64,000 nt of DNA from CAWAND01 sp963807065 (lineage in GTDB: Bacteria; Chloroflexota; Anaerolineae; Anaerolineales; E44-bin32): positions 310,001 through 374,000 of the forward strand of contig CAWDZQ010000004.1 in NCBI GenBank assembly GCA_963807065.1. The letters run 5' to 3'. This document shows, piece by piece, positions 39,548 to 47,252 of this stretch. Position 1 is the stretch's first letter. Every line of letters begins with the position of its first letter. Below the pieces are notes generated by a model. The model was given only the letters and a program-made list of their open reading frames with translations, was not told the DNA's origin and did not search any database. Made by a program: the position numbers and the translations under genes.

Positions 39548-41647
39548 ATGGATCTGCCCCTCTCCAACAGAGCACCCCAGTTTGTGCTGATCGTTTCCGT
39601 GGTGGCCGCATCTCTGGCATGTAACCTTCCTTCGTCCAGCCCGCCGGCCGACACCCCATCTGCAACCAAACCGGCCACGCCTGCCCAGCCGCTTGAACCA
39701 TCGGCTGCCGCCCCGACCTCGGTGGGCGCCCCGGCTGATTGGATCATCTCAGGCGGCCCCATCCACACCATGGACGCCAGCCGCCCGGAGGTGGGGGCGG
39801 TTGGTATCCAGGATGGGACCATCCTTGCCGTGGGGTCGACAGACGAACTACAGGCGCTGGCCGGGCCGCAAACAGTTCAAGTTGATCTTCAAGGCAGAAC
39901 CTTGCTTCCTGCCTTCTCCGATGCCCATGACCATATTTTCCAGCGCGCCGACGAACTCGGCTCCGGTCTGGATCAGATAGACCAGACCCTATTCGCCAAC
40001 GGCGTAACCTCCAGCGGCGAGATGTACGTGAATCAGGCATTATTGGACGCCCTTCAGTCACTCGCCTTGCGAGGAGGGTTGCACAGCCGACTTCGCCTTT
40101 ACCTCTCGATCCTTGACGGATGTGGCCAGCCTGCCGGCGATTGGTGGAAGTCGTACACGCCGGGGCAAGAACTCGGACCCAACCTGACCGTCCAGGGCGT
40201 GAAGCTTTACACCGATGGCGGATCTTGCGGTGCCCCGGCGATCAGCATGGAATACCCCAATGGAGTTGGGCACGGGGATCTGTGGATGACCCAGGAGCAG
40301 ATGAATGCCTATGTCGCCGAAGCCGACGCACTTGGGTTTCAGGTGGCGATCCACGCCCTGGGCGATCGGGGCGTGGACCAGGCCCTCAACGCACTGCAAG
40401 CCGTCCTCAAAGGTGGCCCTAACTTGAAGCGGCACCGCATCGAGCACAACGCCGTGCTGCGTGACGACCAGCTCGCCCGCTACAGCCAGATCGGTGTGGT
40501 CCCGACCCTCTTTGGCGCCTTCCAGACCTGCGTCTATGTCCACGATACGGGACAATTCAAGTACCTTCTGGCCGAAGGGGACCGTCAATATGAATGGCGT
40601 TGGAGAGATCTTCTCGACGCTAATCCGGACCTGACCATGGCCTGGCATTCGGACTACCCGATCCTTCCTATTGATACCGCCACCACTCTTTACAGTTTGG
40701 CCACTCGCGAACAAGTGGACAGCGACGGCACCATCTGTCAACCCTCCGCTGACCAGGCCAAACAGACCATCACACCCCAAGAGGCGCTCAGGCTGATGAC
40801 CAGTGGGTCTGCCTACGCTCTGGGACTCGACGACCGGGTGGGCAGCCTGACCCCCGGGAAGGATGCCGACATGGTCGTGCTGTCCGAGGACCCGCTGGCG
40901 GTGGCCCCCAAATCGCTCAAGGATCTGGCCCTCGATATGACCACCATGCAGGGAAACATCGTCTATTGCGCCGACAACGCCCAGGAAATGTGCAGGTCCT
41001 TGAGCGACGCTGGCGCCCCTAGCCCCGTCGCATCCGCCTCCGCCCCATTCAAGGACGGATTTGAAAATCCCAGCCTGGATCCGGGCTGGGCATGGGTTCG
41101 CGAGGCCCCCCAGGCGTGGAGTTTGACCGACAGGCCCGGATGGCTGCGGATCGACACGACACACACCGGCTTGCTGATGGCTGGCGGTGACGCCCCAATC
41201 CTCCTTCGGCCCGCGCCGGAGGGTGATTTCGAGGTCCAAGTGACGATTGATGTCGGCCCTGAAGAAAACTTCCAGAGCGCAGGCTTGATCCTGTACCAGG
41301 ATGACGACCACTTCGTGGCCGTTTCACGCGCATTCTGCGGGACTTCCCTGTGCGTGGGCGATGGGGTGTATATGGATGATGATCAACGCGCCATGTCTGG
41401 CGGCTTCCCGAACAACGCCGTTGGAGGGCTGCCTGCAGAAGGACCGATCTACTTGAAACTGGAGCAAAAGGGCACGCTGCTCACCGGGTACTGGAGTCAG
41501 GACGGGTCAAGCTGGATTCGGGTTGCCGATACCCATGCCGATCTTGCCCCGGCCCGCATCGGCCTGATTGCTGACGACAGTCATGCGGCGCGGACCACGG
41601 TGGCGGCCTACTTCGACAACTTCATGGTGGAGTCCCTTGCCCCCTAG
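39548..41647 (+). CDS. Lipoprotein amidohydrolase (YtcJ-like) fused to a C-terminal lectin-like domain
   Basis: ATG 39548 follows AGGAGG. The 699-aa product has a lipobox SLACN and a Ser/Pro/Thr linker to about 60. The amidohydrolase domain (about 60-480) has the metal motif HDH in PAFSDAHDHIF, VKLYTDGGSCGAP, AIHALGDRGVDQAL, HRIEHNAVL, AWHSDYPILP and the closing GSLTPGKDADMVVL. The segment between the HxH motif and GVTSSGEM is only about 40 residues, much shorter than in YtcJ relatives. Residues about 500-699 form a concanavalin-like beta-sandwich (FQSAGLILYQDDDHFVAVSR, YFDNFMVESL). It acts outside the cell. The substrate is unknown. Confidence 0.87.
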   Translation: MDLPLSNRAPQFVLIVSVVAASLACNLPSSSPPADTPSATKPATPAQPLEPSAAAPTSVGAPADWIISGGPIHTMDASRPEVGAVGIQDGTILAVGSTDELQALAGPQTVQVDLQGRTLLPAFSDAHDHIFQRADELGSGLDQIDQTLFANGVTSSGEMYVNQALLDALQSLALRGGLHSRLRLYLSILDGCGQPAGDWWKSYTPGQELGPNLTVQGVKLYTDGGSCGAPAISMEYPNGVGHGDLWMTQEQMNAYVAEADALGFQVAIHALGDRGVDQALNALQAVLKGGPNLKRHRIEHNAVLRDDQLARYSQIGVVPTLFGAFQTCVYVHDTGQFKYLLAEGDRQYEWRWRDLLDANPDLTMAWHSDYPILPIDTATTLYSLATREQVDSDGTICQPSADQAKQTITPQEALRLMTSGSAYALGLDDRVGSLTPGKDADMVVLSEDPLAVAPKSLKDLALDMTTMQGNIVYCADNAQEMCRSLSDAGAPSPVASASAPFKDGFENPSLDPGWAWVREAPQAWSLTDRPGWLRIDTTHTGLLMAGGDAPILLRPAPEGDFEVQVTIDVGPEENFQSAGLILYQDDDHFVAVSRAFCGTSLCVGDGVYMDDDQRAMSGGFPNNAVGGLPAEGPIYLKLEQKGTLLTGYWSQDGSSWIRVADTHADLAPARIGLIADDSHAARTTVAAYFDNFMVESLAP

Positions 41648-41697
41648 AGCGAGGCCTGCAGCCGCACCGAGCGCCTCGGAGAGTTCGAGAGGTGGAA

Positions 41698-42063
41698 ATG
41701 GTTCCCGAAACGATTGATCTGCAAGCCAAATTCGCAGCCTTCGACGGACAGTGGCAGCCCAAGATCATCGCCGAACTCAACGATTACCATCTCAAACTGG
41801 CCAAGATCAAGGGTGACTTCATCTGGCACAGCCATCCCGAGACCGACGAACTGTTCCTGGTCGTCGAGGGTGAGATGACGATCCAGTTTCGCGACGGCGC
41901 TACGCCGCTCACCCGAGGTCAGTTGTGTGTGGTGCCTCGGGGAATCGAACACCGGCCCACAGCCGAACACGAGTGCCACATCTTGCTCATCGAGCCTGCC
42001 GGGACGACCAACACTGGCGAGGCCGGCGGCGAACGGACCGCCCCGGGCGACGCCTGGATCTAG
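41698..42063 (+). CDS. Cupin-domain protein
   Basis: ATG 41698 follows GAGGTGG. GTG 41692 is an alternative. The 121-aa single cupin has motif 1 WHSHPETDELFLVVEGEM (His, His, Glu metal ligands) and motif 2 GQLCVVPRGIEHRPTAEHEC. Closely similar small cupins are annotated without function. It starts 50 nt after the amidohydrolase stop, possibly on the same transcript. Confidence 0.88.
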   Translation: MVPETIDLQAKFAAFDGQWQPKIIAELNDYHLKLAKIKGDFIWHSHPETDELFLVVEGEMTIQFRDGATPLTRGQLCVVPRGIEHRPTAEHECHILLIEPAGTTNTGEAGGERTAPGDAWI

Positions 42064-42176
42064 GTCACCCAACTGAACCTCAGATTCCGCCTTGACTCCC
42101 CCAATTTTCTGTTGGAACAGTGCAAAGTGCTCTGCTTCACAAAGTCCATTAGCCTGCAGAGTGTTGAAGCCCTACC

Positions 42177-42826
42177 ATGTCCGATACCCCCACGATCCAG
42201 GACATTCAAAGGCGCACCATACGTCTGATGAATCATGAAGACGGGCTCTGGGATTTGCTCCTGGGCGCCGTCTTCATGCTGCTGGCGGATTACCGGATCA
42301 CGCGAGCCTGGCTGGGGCCAACCTGGAACCTGGGGCACTTGATCGGGCTGATGGTCGCGACCCTGGCCTCCCAGACCGTCCTTCGTCGGGTCTTCGCTCT
42401 CCCAGACTTGGCTACGCCAAAGGCCAACGTTCGCCCAAGCTCAAAGTGATGGTGGTGGTGACCGTCGGCTTGGTCAACTTGACCATTGGGTTGGTGCTGC
42501 TCACCCTGCTGGACAACGGCCGATTGAGCACCCTGGCTCCCAGCAAAGTGCCATTCTGGCTGCGCAAGTTCCTGGTGGACATCCTGGTGGCGCCCGTCAT
42601 GGTTGGGATCTTCAGCGCCATAGGCTACCTGTTCGGCGTTGCCAGCCTCTACCTCTACTGCGGGTTGTTTGGGCTCTGCAACCTGGCGGCGGCCATCATC
42701 TATGACGGCGCGCCCGAGGGGTTCAACGTCCCTCTGGGAACCGCAGCGGGGGTCATATTGGCCATCGGAGCGACTCTCCTGGTGCATTTCCTTCGCAGAT
42801 ACACGGTGCAGAAATTGGACGCCTGA
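42177..42826 (+). pseudogene. Membrane protein gene broken by a frameshift
   Basis: Frame 1 codes MSDTPTIQDIQRRTIRLMNH and a first helix region up to about 42400, then drifts to a stop at 42449. A second frame picks up with PRLGYAKGQRSPKLKVMVVV (42401 onward) and runs through three more hydrophobic segments to 42826. The join is where the related proteins read PR[L/I]GY. The total of 650 nt is one short of 217 codons, so a single-base loss near 42385-42400 explains it. Sequencing error and real decay cannot be told apart. Confidence 0.7.
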
Positions 42827-42827
42827 C

Positions 42828-43166
42828 ATGACGTCTTCAAAGCCGTCGGCCGAGGGGTTGAACCAGCTGACCGATGTGGATCGCATCGTGCATGGGCCCG
42901 CCCGGCTGATGATCCCCCTCATCCTGTCGACGGTCTAGGAAGCCGACTTCGTCTTTCTGCTCAAGACGAGCGAGCTCACATGGGGCAATCTGGCCTCCCA
43001 CGTGAGCAAACTCGAAGAGGCGGGTTATGTGGAGGTGGAAAAGGGGTTCGTGGGTAAGAAGCCCCTCACCCTGGCCCGCCTCACTCCCGAGGGAGGGCAG
43101 GCCGTCGAGGACTTTCGGCGGACGATGCAGGCCGCACTCGGTCTTGCGAGCGAGGCATCCAAATGA
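42828..43166 (+). pseudogene. Winged-helix transcriptional regulator interrupted by an amber codon
   Basis: The frame opens at ATG 42828, reads LDQ-type helix text (GLNQLTDVDRIVHGPARLMI), meets TAG at 42936 (codon 37), and continues intact to TGA 43164. The resumed part is EADFVFLLKTSELTWGNLAS then KLEEAGYVEVEKGFVGKKPL, the MarR/ArsR-like helix-turn-helix and wing used by small regulators. Adjacent ORF pairing with the membrane gene (1-nt gap) is typical. A GAG-to-TAG change would account for the break. Confidence 0.75.
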
Positions 43167-43227
43167 CGCAGAGTTCCGGTCATCCCTCGCCTGTGCCCTG
43201 ATCTCCTCATCCCCCACTCACCCCCCC

Positions 43228-43255
43228 TTGACAACCCGACGCTGATGACTACAAT
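43228..43255 (+). promoter_or_regulatory. Sigma-70-type promoter of the ZU5-like lipoprotein gene
   Basis: TTGACA (43228-43233) and TACAAT (43250-43255) are 16 nt apart, 68 nt before the GTG start at 43324. Confidence 0.75.
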
Positions 43256-43323
43256 TCCCGCCTTGACTGCGCGGCCGAATCTCACCCACACGGCTCCATA
43301 CAGCGCAGCCCAGGGACACCGCT

Positions 43324-45132
43324 GTGAATACCAGCAAGCGTTGGGGCATCACTCTTACCGCCATCTTGGTTCCGCTGGTTTCGCTGGCCTGCAATCTCAG
43401 TAGCGACCTGTTGCCCTCGAGCGGCGGGGCTCCCGCATCCTCGGGCGGCGATCAACAGACCGCTGAGTGGGACGCCTGGCTTGATATCCCGGCAGATCCT
43501 TTGCGCCTCGACTTCACCACGGACGATGCCCGCGCCGCCTCGGCCGTCCTCGACTACTCGGGCGGCACCCTCGAGACTTCCGATTCCGGCGGCACAACCT
43601 ACCGCCTCGAGATCCCCGAGGGCGCACTGGATGTCCCGGTTCAGATCAGCATGACGCCCCTTTCGTCGATCCAGGGCGTGCCTTTCGATCAGGCATCGAC
43701 CTACGCCGTAAATCTTGAGCCCGAAGGGCTGCGCCTGGCGGACGTCGCCATCCTCACCATCACGCCCTCAAATCCCATCCCGGTTGACCAGCAGATCTTT
43801 TTCGGATTCCGAGGGGAGAACCACGAGCTGGGCTTCGTACCACCCGTGCTCAATTCAACGGACCTGGCGATCCCCATCATCCACTTCAGCGGCTATGGGG
43901 TGAACAAAGGATTGCTGGCGGACACGGAACCCCTTCGAAAGCGTCTGGGCGGTGATGTAGAAGACCGTTTGTCGACCGTCGCCTCGGATTTCCTCAGCCG
44001 CGAACGCCAGAAGCAGCTTCAAGGCAACGGCAACTCCGACGACCTGGCGAAGTTCCTGCAATGGTACATGGAGACCTATTACCGCGAGGTGCTCAAGCCC
44101 CGCATGGACGCAGCCGGCGAGAGCTGCGCCGCAGGCCGGCTTGCACTCGAGACCTATCTGAGCTTTGAGCGCGAGATGGTGCTGCTCGGCGCCGACCTGA
44201 CAGGAATTGACAGGCTACTCGGGCCGATTCCGGGGCCATTGCAGACGGTGCTGGAGACTTGCCTGCAAGAGGAGTACGAGCTATGCCGCGACCAGCACAT
44301 CATCCACCGGCTTATCCCCGTCTATTTGAGTATCCTTCGGGAGCAACAGCTACTTGGCATGGATGATGAGGGGAAGGCGGAAGCCCTTGGGCAGGATTTG
44401 ATCCGCAAGTGCATGACCTTCGAGCTCGATATGCAATCCACGGCGACCACGGTCACGCCCGGGCTCGATGCCGCTGCTAAGTCAATCGTAGACTCCAAGG
44501 TACAGCTTGGCTGGGAGTTTACCCAGGGCATCTTTGGCGTCATTGACGGAGACTTTGCCCTCATCAACCGAGATTTCTCGATCACCTCACCCCACTGCGC
44601 ACTTAGCCCGAGTCGAGGCGGGTCCACCCTTCATGTGCAGGGAATGACTTGGGAGGTTGCTTTTGACAAGGACGACGAAATCGGCCACGTCAGGGACCTC
44701 ACGCTCACGTTCACATCCGATCCGACAACCAAATCCTGGACCGGAAACTGCACCGTGGGGGGTGTCACTTTCCCTTACGAGGCCCCTTCAGCCAACGTCT
44801 GGAGCAGCACGTATGGCGCCCTGCACGTCCAAGAGTGCAACGCCGGATCGGGCAACGGCGGCGACACCTCCCCCGCACCTTCGGACCTCAGCGGCCTGTT
44901 GGGCCAGCTCGGTGACAGCGAGGATCTCTCTCCGGAGCAAATTCAGGGCTTGATGGGCGCCCTCCAAGGCGGCTCAACTGCTCCGGGGACAGCCTTCGGC
45001 TGCGGGGTCGAACACGATTGGCAGGTGCAAGGCGGCGAGACCTTCGCCACCAAGGAGTGGAATCTGTCGAGCTCGAGTCCCCTCCAGATGAGCGAGCAGG
45101 GGTCCTTCGTCCTGAAGCACACGCCGCAGTGA
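43324..45132 (+). CDS. Large lipoprotein with ZU5-like N-terminal domain
   Basis: GTG 43324 has AGGGA upstream. The 602-aa product ends its signal at SLACNLSS. A ZU5-like beta domain covers about 70-190 (YRLEIPEGALDVPVQISMTP, PEGLRLADVAILTI, IIHFSGYGV). Then comes a long helical region with several Cys (SCAAGRLAL, ETCLQEEYELC, RKCMTFEL), and a beta-rich C-terminus (TLTFTSDPTTKSWTGNCTVG). I recognise no complete family. The protein should be exposed on the cell surface. Confidence 0.8.
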   Translation: MNTSKRWGITLTAILVPLVSLACNLSSDLLPSSGGAPASSGGDQQTAEWDAWLDIPADPLRLDFTTDDARAASAVLDYSGGTLETSDSGGTTYRLEIPEGALDVPVQISMTPLSSIQGVPFDQASTYAVNLEPEGLRLADVAILTITPSNPIPVDQQIFFGFRGENHELGFVPPVLNSTDLAIPIIHFSGYGVNKGLLADTEPLRKRLGGDVEDRLSTVASDFLSRERQKQLQGNGNSDDLAKFLQWYMETYYREVLKPRMDAAGESCAAGRLALETYLSFEREMVLLGADLTGIDRLLGPIPGPLQTVLETCLQEEYELCRDQHIIHRLIPVYLSILREQQLLGMDDEGKAEALGQDLIRKCMTFELDMQSTATTVTPGLDAAAKSIVDSKVQLGWEFTQGIFGVIDGDFALINRDFSITSPHCALSPSRGGSTLHVQGMTWEVAFDKDDEIGHVRDLTLTFTSDPTTKSWTGNCTVGGVTFPYEAPSANVWSSTYGALHVQECNAGSGNGGDTSPAPSDLSGLLGQLGDSEDLSPEQIQGLMGALQGGSTAPGTAFGCGVEHDWQVQGGETFATKEWNLSSSSPLQMSEQGSFVLKHTPQ

Positions 45133-45321
45133 GGTGGGCATAACGCACCCCCGAAGCCGCTAAGGTACGGCCCCGTGGTCGGATCACCACAGGCAGCCCG
45201 AGTCGGCGCTGGCCGGAGAATCGGCGGAAGTCGCCTTCCGTCAAAAGACACTTCTAAAACATCCCAAGATATCAGCGCCGGTGCCTGATATGCAGGCCTT
45301 CGCAAGTCACCAGGCCACGCT

Positions 45322-45537
45322 TCACCACTGCCCGGTCCGCTTCCCCCACCATTCGAGGGCTTGCAGGATCATCCACAGCAGGACCACTGGGCTCAACCCG
45401 GCTACGATGCAAACCACGCCCAGCCCGGCCGCCGGAAGCCCGTAGAGCCAGGCGATGAGGCCTCCGCCGACGGCCATAAGGATCAGAATGAAGCCAGCAA
45501 TCATCCGGCTATCCGTCTGGGACCGAAAGTCGCGCAC
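45322..45537 (-). CDS. Small two-helix membrane protein
   Basis: GTG 45537 lies 4 nt after GGGAGG and gives 71 aa with two helices (MIAGFILILMAVGGGLIAWL and GLGVVCIVAGLSPVVLLWMI). The longer frame to 45621 lacks a ribosome site. Function unknown. Confidence 0.55.
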   Translation of the reverse strand: MRDFRSQTDSRMIAGFILILMAVGGGLIAWLYGLPAAGLGVVCIVAGLSPVVLLWMILQALEWWGKRTGQW

Positions 45538-45693
45538 ATGCCTCCCTGATAGCTGCGTTTGGCGGTCGCAAGGGTCGATTATAGCCGCTGCAAGGCGAAT
45601 GATCGTTGGCATGCCCGGCAAAATGCGCGATCATGGTCCGCCGACCCCGACGGGTCTGCATTCATCATCAACTCATCGCTTGGGAGGTGCGCT

Positions 45694-46944
45694 TTGGAGG
45701 AACATGGAGGCAAGACCTACGGCTACCGCTGGGTCGTGCTGCTGGTCTTCATGGTCATCACGGCCTTGAATCAGCTCTTGTGGATTACGTTCGCGCCCAT
45801 CACCCATGACGCGGCCGCCTTCTACGGCGTTTCGGATCTAAGCATAGGCTTGCTGTCGCTTAGCTTCATGATCGTCTACCTGTTTGTCTCCATCCCAGCT
45901 TCGTGGACCATAGACCGTTACGGCTTCCGTTGGGCAGTCGGAATCGGTGCCGTCTTGACCGGTGTCTTTGGACTGATGCGCGGTCTCTTGGCTCAGGACT
46001 TCGCCTGGGTGATGATCTCGCAGATCGGTATTGCCGTCGGACAACCTTTCATTTTGAACGCCGTCACCACGGTTGCCGCACGCTGGTTCCCCTTCGATGA
46101 GCGGGCCACGGCCACCGGCCTGGGATCCCTGGCGATCTACCTCGGGATCCTTGGGGGCCTGGTGCTCACCCCCTTCCTGGTGCTCAGAACCGATCTGCCC
46201 AATACGCTGATCCTGTATGGAATCGTTTCCGTCGTCGCCGCCGCCTTGTTCATCGTTTTCTCTCGCGAGCACCCGCCCACGCCGGCCGGTCCGGCCGGCG
46301 ACGAGGCTCGGGCCCTGATGCTCGACGGGCTCAAGCACGCGCTCCGGGACGGCAATTTCGCTATCCTGATGGCGGTGTTTTTCGTCGGGCTGGGCGTATT
46401 CAACGCCGTCACCACCTGGGTGGAGGAAATTCTCAGCCCACGCGGATTCTCCAGCACTGAAGCAGGGACGACCGGCGGGGTGATGATCGTAGGCGGGATC
46501 GTCGGGGCGCTGGTTCTGCCGGCCCTCTCCGACCGCTCTCGTCGCCGCGTGCCGTTTATCCTGGCCGCCCTGGTCGGCGCGTCCGTCTCGCTGGTCGGAC
46601 TCACCCTGGCCAGTGGATACGCGCTCCTGTTGGTGTCGGCATTCGGCCTAGGCTTCTTCTTGCTCAGCGCCGGGCCGATTGGCTTCCAATACGGAGCCGA
46701 GATCACTTACCCCGTGCCCGAAGGCACTTCGAATGGCTTACTTCTGCTGATGGGCCAGATTTCTGGCATCATCTTCATCTTTGCCATGGACGCCCTCAAG
46801 TCACCTTCCAATGGCTCGATGAGCGTGCCTCTCTTGGCCCTGGTGGGACTGATCCTTGTGGGTCTTGTACTGTCCCTGAGGCTCAAGGAATCATCCCTCA
46901 TTGGGGAAGCAGGCTCAACCGTCGAGGTATCGTCTCAAGGCTGA
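45694..46944 (+). CDS. MFS transporter (12 helices)
   Basis: TTG 45694 is chosen because GGGAGG sits 6 nt ahead and the protein then begins MEEHGGKTYGYRWVVLLVFM. The frame is open to 45559 without support. The 416-aa product has twelve hydrophobic segments and motif A-like IPASWTIDRYGFRWAVGIG and SDRSRRRVPFILAALVGA. FLVCR-like and general metabolite MFS proteins share this layout. The substrate is unknown. It is divergent from the small membrane gene. Confidence 0.88.
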   Translation: MEEHGGKTYGYRWVVLLVFMVITALNQLLWITFAPITHDAAAFYGVSDLSIGLLSLSFMIVYLFVSIPASWTIDRYGFRWAVGIGAVLTGVFGLMRGLLAQDFAWVMISQIGIAVGQPFILNAVTTVAARWFPFDERATATGLGSLAIYLGILGGLVLTPFLVLRTDLPNTLILYGIVSVVAAALFIVFSREHPPTPAGPAGDEARALMLDGLKHALRDGNFAILMAVFFVGLGVFNAVTTWVEEILSPRGFSSTEAGTTGGVMIVGGIVGALVLPALSDRSRRRVPFILAALVGASVSLVGLTLASGYALLLVSAFGLGFFLLSAGPIGFQYGAEITYPVPEGTSNGLLLLMGQISGIIFIFAMDALKSPSNGSMSVPLLALVGLILVGLVLSLRLKESSLIGEAGSTVEVSSQG

Positions 46945-46999
46945 CGACCTACTGCGGAGGGCACGCGGGACAGCGCGTCTCGGAAGGCGAGCCCGGGGA

Positions 47000-47248
47000 T
47001 CAGCGCAGTTCGATGGCGGCCTCGGGGCATTGCAGCACACAAGCGCCGCAGGCGATGCATTGGTCGATATCGTGGAGCACCACCACCCTGTGGGTCCGAT
47101 CGGGCGTCCAACACCCCACGGGGCAGACTTCGTAGCATTGCCAGGTGCCTTTGCAGCGCTCCGGATCGAGGCTTATCTCCAACCTGCGGAGCGTGCGCGC
47201 CAGTTCAAGGTGTTCGGTCAGCGTTTCCCAAAGACCGGGGTCGGCCAC
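47000..47248 (-). CDS. HgcB-like dicluster ferredoxin
   Basis: GTG 47248 follows GGTGGAG, 4 nt after the stop of the HgcA-like gene. The 82-aa protein has two cluster motifs. The second, CIACGACVLQCP, is canonical. The first reads CKGTWQCYEVCPVGC: the second cysteine of CxxCxxCxxxCP is Thr, with an extra Cys four residues after the last. This suggests a [3Fe-4S] or unusually ligated cluster. The protein ends shortly after cluster two (PEAAIELR), so the additional cysteine and terminal Cys pair known in HgcB are absent. It probably reduces the corrinoid of its neighbour. Confidence 0.85.
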   Translation of the reverse strand: MADPGLWETLTEHLELARTLRRLEISLDPERCKGTWQCYEVCPVGCWTPDRTHRVVVLHDIDQCIACGACVLQCPEAAIELR

Positions 47249-47252
47249 GGCG

